Source: Gephyromycinifex aptenodytis (GTDB taxonomy: Bacteria; Actinomycetota; Actinomycetes; Actinomycetales; Dermatophilaceae). From it: a stretch of 64,000 nt of DNA. Made by a program: the position numbers and the translations under genes. Under the pieces are notes generated by a model. The model did no database searches and had not been told where the DNA came from. It saw only the letters and a program-made list of their open reading frames with translations. This document shows, one piece after another, positions 19,712-27,749 of the stretch; position 1 is the stretch's first letter; every line of letters begins with the position of its first letter. The stretch spans positions 992,001-1,056,000 of the forward strand of contig NZ_CP051155.1 of assembly GCF_012277275.1 (NCBI RefSeq), read 5' to 3'.

Positions 19712-20419
19712 TCACCTGTGCCGGTTCGGGGTAGCCGCCACGACAGCGGCCGCGCAGGGCCACGCCCCGGCTTGGCGCAGGGCACGAGCGCACTCGGCCA
19801 GGCTCGCGCCCGTCGTCACAATGTCGTCGACGAGGATGCAGACCGCCCCAGACACGTGCGCGGCCCGCGCCACAGCCACGGCCCCATCCAGGTTCCTGGC
19901 CCGCGCCGCACGGTCAAGACCCGAGCTGTCCAACACCCGCCGCCGATGGGTGAGCACGGGGGCGCACAGCACGCCGGGGAACCTTTCCCGCGCGAGCATC
20001 GCTGAGGCAAGCACGTTGATGGGCACTAGACCGCGGCGCCGAGTCGCGGCACGCGATGAAGGCACCGGGACCAGGAGCACCTCGCCGGTCCCGGCCCGCG
20101 CCAGCCCCGAGCGCACGGACGCTGCCAGTAGATCGACCAGCAGACCCAGCGCGTCGCGCCGCCCGCTCTCCTTGAAACCGAGGATCACCTGACGGAGGGC
20201 TCCGCCGTAGTGGGCAGCTGCCCATACCGGCGGCACGACCCCGGGCAGTTGCAGCGCGGGCAGCGGAGCCCTGCTAGCAAGAACTGCCAGCTCCACCCGG
20301 CACGCTCTACAGCACCGAGTGGCGGGCGCAGCGCAGCCGACGCAGACCGGTGGCATCGCCAGATCGACGAGCTCACTGAGGCAACCGAGAAGCTCGAGGG
20401 CAGGGGTGAGAGATCGCAT
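19712..20419 (-). CDS. comF: ComF family phosphoribosyltransferase-like protein
   Basis: A 235-residue ComF-type protein: an N-terminal zinc-ribbon-like Cys cluster (MPPVCVGCAAPATRCCRACR, residues 22-41) and a phosphoribosyltransferase domain with the PRPP-binding motif VCILVDDIVTTGASL near residue 195. Family members are linked to DNA uptake in competent bacteria; in actinobacteria the role is unproved and no other competence genes are visible here. It starts 88 bases after lpqB in the same direction, the usual mtrA-mtrB-lpqB-comF order. Confidence 0.92.
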   Translation of the reverse strand: MRSLTPALELLGCLSELVDLAMPPVCVGCAAPATRCCRACRVELAVLASRAPLPALQLPGVVPPVWAAAHYGGALRQVILGFKESGRRDALGLLVDLLAASVRSGLARAGTGEVLLVPVPSSRAATRRRGLVPINVLASAMLARERFPGVLCAPVLTHRRRVLDSSGLDRAARARNLDGAVAVARAAHVSGAVCILVDDIVTTGASLAECARALRQAGAWPCAAAVVAATPNRHR

Positions 20420-20507
20420 CGCCCGACCATGGCAGTCCGTAGGCTGCGGCAGCCTTCACCAAGCTCGCCTGTGTACGGGACCGGCCGAGCCCGCCGCCCT
20501 GTGTGCC

Positions 20508-22256
20508 TCAGCCAGCCGGGACGATGATCTCGTCGATGTTGCCGCGGGACTGCCACCCGGTGCCGACCCGCCGGGAGACGGTCCCGTCCTCAGAAACCAC
20601 AATCAACCCGCGAGGGCCACCCAGCGATGCGATCTGGATAGGGGTGTCCACCCCCTTCAAGGGTTCGACTCCCCCGCCCAGCGGGACGATGATCGGCGCC
20701 ACCCTGCCACCGGAATGCCTACCCACCACCGCCAACGTACGGTCATCCATCCACGTCACCGCGCTGGGTTCAACGATGTCGGTCGCTACCGTCCAGGGCT
20801 GGTTCAGGCGCGCCGGGACGCCTGACTTCTTCACCACGCCGCTGACTTCCACCCTGGGCACCCCGGCTGCGTCGGTGCTCACCAGGGCCAACCGTCGCCC
20901 ATCCGGGGCCGGCGCCACAGCCTGCACCTGGCGATTGACCAGCCACGGTGCGGACAGCGCGCTCGGTGCGAGGGTGAACGCACCCACCGGTCGACTCCAG
21001 ACCCGCGTCGCGCCGTTGCTGCGACCTGCTACCCAGAGCCGCTGCTCGGTGTCGATGGCGGGCGCGCACAGGCCGGTGCCGAATTCCGGCACCGGCCGGG
21101 GTTGCTTGCCCTGCCACACCATGAGGCGCCGATCATCGTCGGAGACTGCGACCGTGTGGCGCAGTTCTGCCCCGATCGCCACGTGCTTCCACGTCGCCTC
21201 GATGCTGGGCAGGTGGGCGCTGGCCAGCCGGTCGGTCTCATCCGAGCGGCCCAGCCAGGTCGCCAACGGAACCGCGGTCAGTTGGGAGCCGGTGCGCTGC
21301 ACCACCGTTTCCACGTTCACCCCCGCCACGGGTGAATACCCCAGCTCGGCAACCGATTTGGGTTCACTCTGGGCGCTAAGGAGCGCCAGCGGGCGTCCAT
21401 CCACTCGCAGCGAGACCTCACGTACCCCAGGTACCTGACGCAGCGTCGTCAGCATCTGCGCCCACATCGCGCGGCGCTGGTCGGCCGTGGCCTCCAGTGC
21501 GCTGCGGCTGAGCTCGACCTGGGCAACCCCGCCAGTCACCGGCACCGTGTCCACCGCCAGGGTGGTTCCGGCCGGCACATTGTTCTCGACCACACCTTTG
21601 AGGTAGGTGGGAGCCTCCTCCAGCTGAGCTCGGGCCAGCGCAGTGCTCAGGCCACCGACGGTGGGAAACCAGCGGCGGTCTGCCACCAGGACCCGCGTTC
21701 TGGTATCGGCGTAGGTGACGTCGAACGGCCGGTAGGCCCGTTCGAAATAGAAGTGGCTCAGCCACAGCCCGAACTCGTTGGGAACCGCTGCGATACGCCA
21801 CTGCCCGTCCACCTTGGCCAAGCGCACGTCGGCAGCGATCACCTCCCCCGCCGGCGCCGGGGTGTATCGTCCGTGCTCGTCCAGGTGGGCCGCCCCCGAG
21901 ACAGCGATCCGCACCGTCGAATCACTGCTTTTCGTCACCTCCAGACTCGAGGCCGACTCATAGACCACCACGTGCGAACGCGGCGTCCAACGCTGGCTCG
22001 CCTGCGGAGTCAGATAGGCCCGGGCCGCCGCGTAGTCATCATCGGCCGACCATCCGGCGGCCAGGAAGCCAGAAACGATCTGGGTCGGCTCGGCCCCCCG
22101 CGGCGGGGCCTCGAAGCGGAACCGCACCGGGGGCAAGACGGGAGCGCCGATCTCGTGACCCTGCTCCACGGGGCTGTGCCGGGGCAGACCCGAACAGCCT
22201 GCCACGCTCAGTGCCGCCACCACAGCGGCAGCTGCGACTCGGGGCCAACGGCTCAC
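20508..22256 (-). CDS. lpqB: Lipoprotein LpqB, accessory to the MtrAB two-component system
   Basis: A 582-residue exported lipoprotein. The signal peptide ends in lipobox SVAGC (Cys21), so it is anchored outside the cytoplasmic membrane. A GerMN-type domain lies about residues 180-310 (AQLEEAPTYLKGVVENNVPA, then VAQVELSRSALEATADQRRA). The C-terminal half has repeated short beta elements of the LpqB propeller-like domain. In mycobacteria LpqB interacts with the extracellular part of MtrB and affects MtrA phosphorylation. Its ATG overlaps the mtrB stop by four bases. Confidence 0.95.
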   Translation of the reverse strand: MSRWPRVAAAAVVAALSVAGCSGLPRHSPVEQGHEIGAPVLPPVRFRFEAPPRGAEPTQIVSGFLAAGWSADDDYAAARAYLTPQASQRWTPRSHVVVYESASSLEVTKSSDSTVRIAVSGAAHLDEHGRYTPAPAGEVIAADVRLAKVDGQWRIAAVPNEFGLWLSHFYFERAYRPFDVTYADTRTRVLVADRRWFPTVGGLSTALARAQLEEAPTYLKGVVENNVPAGTTLAVDTVPVTGGVAQVELSRSALEATADQRRAMWAQMLTTLRQVPGVREVSLRVDGRPLALLSAQSEPKSVAELGYSPVAGVNVETVVQRTGSQLTAVPLATWLGRSDETDRLASAHLPSIEATWKHVAIGAELRHTVAVSDDDRRLMVWQGKQPRPVPEFGTGLCAPAIDTEQRLWVAGRSNGATRVWSRPVGAFTLAPSALSAPWLVNRQVQAVAPAPDGRRLALVSTDAAGVPRVEVSGVVKKSGVPARLNQPWTVATDIVEPSAVTWMDDRTLAVVGRHSGGRVAPIIVPLGGGVEPLKGVDTPIQIASLGGPRGLIVVSEDGTVSRRVGTGWQSRGNIDEIIVPAG

Positions 22257-24301
22257 GCCCGCTCATCCTTTGCCTGCTTCGGCTGGCTTTCCTCAGGGGC
22301 AGGAAGCCGCATTTCCTGCCCGTCTGATTGCCTCGGTTCATCCGCGCTCGCAGTGGCTTCCCGCATGGTCTGCACCACCGTTGCCCGCTCGTCCGCCCGC
22401 ACCAGCTCGGCGGTCTCGGTGGCTTCACTGAGGTCTGCCGGCGTTGCCACGGCGCGTGGTTCGGCCTCATCGCCGCCCTCGTCGCTGTCCGCTGCTGCTT
22501 GCTTGGTCGCTGTCGTCAGCCGTAGGTCACGCAGCGGCAGCGGTGAATGGGTGAGGCTGTCGGCGGCGATTCGAGGCAGTGTCAACCGGAAGCGGGCGCC
22601 CTGGCCCGGTTCCCCCCAGGCTTGCAGCCAACCCCGATGCAACCGCGCGTCCTCAAGCGCGATCGCCAGCCCCAGGCCGGTACCGCCCGTGGTGCGCTTG
22701 CGTGAGGGATCAGCGCGCCAGAAACGGTTGAACACCAGCGCAGCCTCGCCGGGGTTGAGACCGATCCCGTAGTCGCGCACCGCCACGGCAACCGACGTCG
22801 GGTCAGAGGCCATCTCGACCCGCACTGGTTGGCCCTCGCCATGCTCGACCGCGTTGACGAGCAGGTTGCGCAGAATACGTTCCACCCGCCGAGCGTCCAC
22901 GGCAGCGATCCGCGGTTCCTGATCGCCGGACACCGTCAAGACGCTGCCCTTGGCGGCCGCCAACGTCTCGACCGAGGTGAGCGCCCGCGCCACCACCACC
23001 CGCAAGTCCACGTCTTCCACGTCCAGGACTGCGCCGCCGGCGTCGAAGCGGCTGATCTCCAGCAAATCCGAGAGCAATTCCTCGAACCGCCCCACTTGGG
23101 CGTGCAGGAGTTCGGTGGAGCGCGCCACCACCGGGTCGAAACTCTGGCGTTGGTCGTGGATGAGTTCGGCAGCCATCCGAATGGTCGTCAACGGAGTGCG
23201 CAATTCGTGCGAGACATCCGAGACGAAGCGCTGCTGCACCCGCGAGAGGTCCTCTAATTGGCGGATCTGGGCCTGCAGATGGTCGGCCATCCCGTTGAAC
23301 GCCATCGCCAGGGCAGCGATGTCGTCCTCACCCTTGACCAGCATTCGTTCGTTCAGGTGGCCCGAGCTCAACCGGCCCGCGACCTCAGCCGCCTGACGCA
23401 CCGGGTCCACGACGATCCGCGTCACCACAAAGGCGACAAGACCCACCAAGGCGACCAACGCGATGGAACCGACGACGAAGACCCGCCACACCAGCGCCAT
23501 CGTGCGCTGTTCGCGTTCCAGGGGGAAGACGTAGTACAGCTCGTGCGCGCCGACCTCGGGCAGCATCACCTGGGAGCCGACCACGACCGCAGGAACCTGT
23601 TGTCCGTTCATCGGGACTGGAACGATCTGCACCTGCTGGTGAGCGGGGTCCTTGGCGATGGCTTGGCGTAGCTCGTCGGGCAGGATGCTGGGGTCCAAAC
23701 CGGTGTAGAAGGTCGGCACCCGGGTCGGTCCGTTCCGATTATCCACCGCGCGGGTCAGGATGAGTTCCCGCGATTGATCCGGGGTTTGCGTCTCCTGCTG
23801 GCGAACCAGGTCATAGGTGAACTGCCGCAGGCTCTCGATGTCGGTCTTGTCGGTGGCGTCCAATCCTCGTTGCAGGTCCCGGGCGCCGTAGGCCGCTTCC
23901 TCCTTGGCCGTGGCAATCCGACCCTGAACCAGACCATCGGCGATGCGGTCGTACAGGAAAGTCTGCAGCAACACGGTGACCCCGAGGCCGAGCAGGACTG
24001 TCATGGCGACGACCCGGAAATGCAGGCTGACCCGCCACAACCGGCCCACTCGGTGCGCCCAGCGGCGCAGCAGCTGGACGAGGCGTTGCCCGCGGGCGGG
24101 CCGAGCACCCTGGGCGCTTTCCGTGGCCACGCTCGCGCCAGCAGGGGCGGATGAAGCCGGCTTGGCATCGCCCGCTCTTACGGTGGCGGCGCCGTCTGTC
24201 AGCGGCCGCGGCGCGCCAGGAGCCTGGATCTGCACCTGGCCCGTCACGACCTCGGCCGCCGTGTCCGAACGATCCCTTCGACCTCGATGCAGCATAGGCA
24301 C
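22253..24301 (-). CDS. mtrB: Sensor histidine kinase MtrB
   Basis: Membrane sensor kinase of the MtrAB system controlling cell wall turnover and division. The 682-residue protein has a long basic, disordered cytoplasmic N-terminus, TM1 at about 96-117, an extracellular sensor loop, TM2 at about 275-297, a HAMP linker, the phospho-acceptor H365 in FVSDVSHELRTPL, and an ATPase domain with NLLVNAVEHGEG (N box), VRDYGIGLNPGEA (G1) and TGGTGLGLAIALEDA (G2). A C-terminal tail of about 85 residues is variable and acidic. The GTG at 24301 lies five bases after mtrA; an ATG two codons in is an alternative start. Confidence 0.96.
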   Translation of the reverse strand: MPMLHRGRRDRSDTAAEVVTGQVQIQAPGAPRPLTDGAATVRAGDAKPASSAPAGASVATESAQGARPARGQRLVQLLRRWAHRVGRLWRVSLHFRVVAMTVLLGLGVTVLLQTFLYDRIADGLVQGRIATAKEEAAYGARDLQRGLDATDKTDIESLRQFTYDLVRQQETQTPDQSRELILTRAVDNRNGPTRVPTFYTGLDPSILPDELRQAIAKDPAHQQVQIVPVPMNGQQVPAVVVGSQVMLPEVGAHELYYVFPLEREQRTMALVWRVFVVGSIALVALVGLVAFVVTRIVVDPVRQAAEVAGRLSSGHLNERMLVKGEDDIAALAMAFNGMADHLQAQIRQLEDLSRVQQRFVSDVSHELRTPLTTIRMAAELIHDQRQSFDPVVARSTELLHAQVGRFEELLSDLLEISRFDAGGAVLDVEDVDLRVVVARALTSVETLAAAKGSVLTVSGDQEPRIAAVDARRVERILRNLLVNAVEHGEGQPVRVEMASDPTSVAVAVRDYGIGLNPGEAALVFNRFWRADPSRKRTTGGTGLGLAIALEDARLHRGWLQAWGEPGQGARFRLTLPRIAADSLTHSPLPLRDLRLTTATKQAAADSDEGGDEAEPRAVATPADLSEATETAELVRADERATVVQTMREATASADEPRQSDGQEMRLPAPEESQPKQAKDERA

Positions 24302-24306
24302 CTGGG

Positions 24307-24984
24307 TTAGGCCGGCCCGGCCTTGTAGCCCACGCCCCGAACGGTGAGAACGATCTCAGGGTGCTCCGGGTCCTTCTCGATCTTGCTGCGCAGCCGTTGC
24401 ACGTGCACGTTGACCAGTCGAGTGTCCCCCGCGTGGCGGTACCCCCACACCTGCTCCAGCAGCACTTCGCGCGTGAAGACCTGCCATGGCTTACGCGCCA
24501 GAGCGACCAGCAGGTCGAACTCCAGCGGGGTGAGTCCCAGCGGTTGCCCGTCGCGCTTGACCGAATGCCCAGCGACATCGATCACCAGATCACCAATGGT
24601 GAGCCGTTCGGGCTCCGGGTCGTCTCCCCGGCGCAGACGCGCGCGCACCCGGGCGACAAGCTCCTGCGGCTTGAACGGTTTGCTGACATAGTCGTCTGCA
24701 CCTGACTCCAACCCGACCACGACATCGACGGTGTCGGTACGGGCCGTCAACATGACGATCGGCACCAGCGTCTCAGCCCGGAGGCGGCGGCACACCTCGA
24801 TGCCGTCCATCCCGGGCAGCATGATGTCCAGAAGCACCAGATCGGGTCGGGTCTGCCGGAAAACTTCGAGCACTTCGGAGCCGTCGGCGACATGATCGAC
24901 CTCGAACCCCTCGTTGCGCAGGACGATTCCCAACATTTCTGCCAAAGCGAGGTCGTCGTCGACGACCAGCACCCGTGCCTTCAT
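24307..24984 (-). CDS. mtrA: Response regulator MtrA
   Basis: A 225-residue OmpR/PhoB-family regulator. The receiver carries DDD at 9-11, phospho-acceptor D53 (LVLLDIMLPGMDG), T in VMLTART and K in YVSKPFKPQEL. The winged-helix output domain includes LTPLEFDLLVALARKPWQVF and RYxHAGDTRLVNVHVQRLRSKIE. It controls cell wall hydrolases and replication genes in relatives. A GAGGGAGGA ribosome site precedes the ATG. It is the first gene of mtrA-mtrB-lpqB-comF. Confidence 0.97.
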   Translation of the reverse strand: MKARVLVVDDDLALAEMLGIVLRNEGFEVDHVADGSEVLEVFRQTRPDLVLLDIMLPGMDGIEVCRRLRAETLVPIVMLTARTDTVDVVVGLESGADDYVSKPFKPQELVARVRARLRRGDDPEPERLTIGDLVIDVAGHSVKRDGQPLGLTPLEFDLLVALARKPWQVFTREVLLEQVWGYRHAGDTRLVNVHVQRLRSKIEKDPEHPEIVLTVRGVGYKAGPA

Positions 24985-25315
24985 AGGTCCTCCCTCAGGT
25001 CCCGTCCCCGCACGATGTTACCCACGCTGCCGCCAACCGTATGGACGCCGACCTGCCAGCGCGGCGAGCCGACTGCGCGACCAGGCCAGCGGCGCCCGCA
25101 GCTGCCGAGTCCGAGCGGCCTTCGGGTGCTGTCCATGACAACCGCACGGCGCAGCCGGGAAGCACCCCGCCTGGCCGGGCTGGGACGGCCGATCGGTACG
25201 CCCCGCCGTGGCCGAATCGAAGCCAGCCGCCCACCGAGCGAGCAACCTGCACGCACCCGATGTCATCACACCGGTTTGCGCGAAGGTGAACAGCCGCCTG
25301 CGGCGCTAGAAACGA
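24985..25315. other. Gene-free stretch upstream of mtrA
   Basis: About 330 bases between the mtrA start and the ahcY terminator. It must hold the mtrA promoter, but I see no convincing -35/-10 pair. The short open frames in it have no ribosome sites or family features. Mycobacteria carry tmk at this position; it is absent here. Confidence 0.5.
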
Positions 25316-25350
25316 CGAGGCGGTCACCCGCATTGCGGGTGACCGCCTCG
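25316..25350 (-). terminator. Intrinsic terminator after ahcY
   Basis: A perfect 16-bp inverted repeat (25316-25331 with 25335-25350, three-base loop) downstream of ahcY, followed on the minus strand by the short T-rich run TCGTTTCT. Confidence 0.85.
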
Positions 25351-25433
25351 TGGTGCTGCTGCGCTCAAGACATCAGGCCCCGGTAACAGGACGCCTGGTG
25401 AACCAGAGCGCGGGGTCAGTAGTCAGTACCGAC

Positions 25434-26876
25434 TCAGTAGCGGTAGTGCTCCGGCTTGTACGGGCCGGCCACGTCGACACCGAGGTACTCGGCCTGCGCC
25501 TTGGTCAGCTCGGTGAGCTCGACGCCCAGAGCAGCCAGGTGCGCCCGCGCGACCTTCTCGTCCAGGTGCTTGGGCAGCACGTAGACGCCGGTCTCGTAGG
25601 CATCCGGGGTACCGGCCTTGGTGAACAGCTCGATCTGGGCGATCGTCTGATCGGCGAACGAGTTGGACATGACGAAGCTGGGGTGGCCCGTGGCGTTACC
25701 GAGGTTGAGCAGACGACCCTCGGAGAGCACGATGATCGAGCTGCCGGATTCGAAGGTCCACTCGTGTACCTGCGGCTTGATCTCGGTCTTGGTGATGCCG
25801 GGCGTCTTGGCCAGGCCCGCCATGTCGATCTCGTTGTCGAAGTGACCGATGTTGCCCACGATGGCCTTGTTCTTCATCGCACGCATGTGGTCTGCGGTGA
25901 TGACGTCGAAGTTGCCCGTCGTGGTGATGAAGATGTCGGCCTTGTCGACGACGCTCTCCAGCTTGGCGACCTGGTAGCCGTCCATGGCTGCCTGCAGCGC
26001 GCAGATGGGGTCGATCTCAGTGACGATGACGCGCGCGCCCTGGCCACGCAGGGACTCGGCGCAGCCCTTGCCCACGTCGCCGTAACCGCAGACGACGGCC
26101 GTCTTGCCGCCGATGAGCACGTCGGTGGCGCGGTTGATGCCGTCGATGAGGCTGTGACGGCAGCCGTACTTGTTGTCGAACTTGCTCTTGGTGACGGCGT
26201 CGTTGACGTTCATCGCCGGGAAGAGGAGCTCACCGTCGCGGTGCAGCTCGTACAGGCGGTGGACACCGGTCGTGGTCTCCTCGGTGACGCCCTTGATGTG
26301 CTTGGCGGCCTCGGTCCACTTGTTCGGGCTCTCCTGCATCGTGCGGCGCACGAGTGCCTTGAACACGCCGAACTCCTCGGAGTCCTCCTCCGTGGTGGGG
26401 GGCACGCCGCCGGCCTGCTCCCACTCGCGGCCCTTGTGGACCAGCATGGTGGCGTCGCCGCCGTCGTCGAGGATCATGTTGGCGAATTCGCCGTCGCCCC
26501 AGGTGAAGATCTCGTTCGTGCAGTTCCAGTACTCCTCCAGCGTCTCGCCCTTCCAGGCGAAGACGGGGACACCCTGGGGGTCCTCGGGCGTGCCCGCGCC
26601 TACGACGATGGCGGCTGCAGCTTCGTCTTGGGTGGAGTAGATGTTGCAGGAGGCCCAACGCACCTCGGCGCCCAGAGCCGTCAGCGTCTCGATGAGCACG
26701 GCCGTCTGAACGGTCATGTGCAAGGAACCTGCGATGCGGGCGCCGGTGAGCGGCTTGGACTCGCCGAACTCTTCGCGCAGCGCCATCAAACCGGGCATCT
26801 CGTGCTCGGCGAGGCGAATCTGGTGGCGTCCTGCTTCGTGTAGGGACAGGTCTGCGACCTTGTAATCGAAGGACAT
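25434..26876 (-). CDS. ahcY: Adenosylhomocysteinase
   Basis: Hydrolyses S-adenosyl-homocysteine to adenosine and homocysteine, relieving product inhibition of methyltransferases. The 480-residue protein shows the canonical N-terminus [40 protein letters not shown], the NAD-binding [20 protein letters not shown], and C-terminus PYKPEHYRY. It contains the roughly 40-residue insertion with [20 protein letters not shown] typical of actinobacterial and eukaryotic forms. Start taken at the ATG at 26876; the 24-codon upstream extension is Arg-rich noise. It precedes mtrA as in mycobacteria. No SAH riboswitch was convincing in the leader. Confidence 0.97.
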   Translation of the reverse strand: MSFDYKVADLSLHEAGRHQIRLAEHEMPGLMALREEFGESKPLTGARIAGSLHMTVQTAVLIETLTALGAEVRWASCNIYSTQDEAAAAIVVGAGTPEDPQGVPVFAWKGETLEEYWNCTNEIFTWGDGEFANMILDDGGDATMLVHKGREWEQAGGVPPTTEEDSEEFGVFKALVRRTMQESPNKWTEAAKHIKGVTEETTTGVHRLYELHRDGELLFPAMNVNDAVTKSKFDNKYGCRHSLIDGINRATDVLIGGKTAVVCGYGDVGKGCAESLRGQGARVIVTEIDPICALQAAMDGYQVAKLESVVDKADIFITTTGNFDVITADHMRAMKNKAIVGNIGHFDNEIDMAGLAKTPGITKTEIKPQVHEWTFESGSSIIVLSEGRLLNLGNATGHPSFVMSNSFADQTIAQIELFTKAGTPDAYETGVYVLPKHLDEKVARAHLAALGVELTELTKAQAEYLGVDVAGPYKPEHYRY

Positions 26877-27016
26877 ACGCACTCTTTCGTGGGTTTCGAC
26901 AGTTAACGCCCGGCGACGCCCATCTGGGCCGGAGTACCTCCACCTCACTCGGCGAGCCAGGCAGCGGTCCGCAGCGGGTCATCACCCACGCCGGAACTCT
27001 CCCACCCTATCGGCCG

Positions 27017-27046
27017 AGGTGCTCCGGGCTCGACCCCGGAGCACCT
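27017..27046 (-). terminator. Intrinsic terminator after the adhesin-sortase pair
   Basis: A perfect 12-bp inverted repeat (27017-27028 with 27035-27046, six-base loop) 46 bases beyond the sortase stop codon. Confidence 0.75.
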
Positions 27047-27091
27047 ACAGGTGTCACCTCGGCCTTGGAGACGGAGCGGTCGGGGCCCGGA

Positions 27092-27739
27092 TCAGTCGGC
27101 TGGGCGCGCCCAGACGATGACGTTGTCCCGGTAGTGGCGCCCGGCGGAGGTACTGATCACCGGCCCGCCACAGGTAACCACGGCCAACCCCATGGGACCG
27201 GTCGCCGGAAAGTCCGGCAGATCTTCTTTGCGCGACACCGACAGGGATTGGACCACCCAGTCCAGCACCTGGCCGTCGCCGGTCGTGGTCACCAACGCAT
27301 CCCCTGGCCGCACACTTGCCAGGGAGTGCAGCGCCCCGGGTTCGCCGCGAGAGTCGACGTGTCCGGCGAGCACGGTCCAACCCGGGCCCCACGGTTTACC
27401 GGAGCCATGCCATCGAGCCACCACCCGGGGGTCGCCCGGGACAACGAAATCGCCGTCGGCGCGCAGGGCCCGACCCTGCAGCGGCGCCTCGATTCCAAGT
27501 CCGGGGATGAGCAGTCGGTCCGGCCCCGGCACGGAGGGGCGCGCAGGAGCGCTGGGAACGTGAGTCGCGACAGGCGCCGGAGCTTCACGGCTGGCGGCCA
27601 GCACCGAGGCAGGCGGCAGCGGCGCGGCCGGGGCCGGGGCCCGCTGCAACCCGATAGCCACCAGCAGCCCGCCCCCGACGACCCCAGCCACGAGCAGCAT
27701 CGTGACCAGTGAACGAAGCACGCCTGCTGGAGCGCTCAT
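27092..27739 (-). CDS. Class F sortase
   Basis: A 215-residue membrane-anchored transpeptidase. A single N-terminal transmembrane segment (about residues 10-30) and a Pro/Ala-rich spacer precede the sortase barrel. The catalytic triad is visible: H127 in TVLAGHVDSRG, C190 in AVVTCGGP and R204 in RHYRDNV. The RLLIPGLGIEAPLQG strand and closing VIVWARP are typical of actinobacterial class F enzymes. The ATG at 27739 lies ten bases after the stop of the surface protein gene, so the two are co-transcribed and the adhesin is its likely substrate. The longer open frame upstream overlaps the adhesin gene and is rejected. Confidence 0.93.
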   Translation of the reverse strand: MSAPAGVLRSLVTMLLVAGVVGGGLLVAIGLQRAPAPAAPLPPASVLAASREAPAPVATHVPSAPARPSVPGPDRLLIPGLGIEAPLQGRALRADGDFVVPGDPRVVARWHGSGKPWGPGWTVLAGHVDSRGEPGALHSLASVRPGDALVTTTGDGQVLDWVVQSLSVSRKEDLPDFPATGPMGLAVVTCGGPVISTSAGRHYRDNVIVWARPAD

Positions 27740-27749
27740 GCTGCACAGG

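Noticed and set aside
25350-26843. 497-codon plus-strand frame opposite ahcY
   Set aside because: Antisense shadow of a highly conserved enzyme; repetitive Val/Leu/Gly translation.
26877-27016. S-adenosyl-homocysteine riboswitch in the ahcY leader
   Set aside because: Only a loose CTGGCTCG-like match was seen; the conserved core and pairing of the SAH motif could not be assembled.
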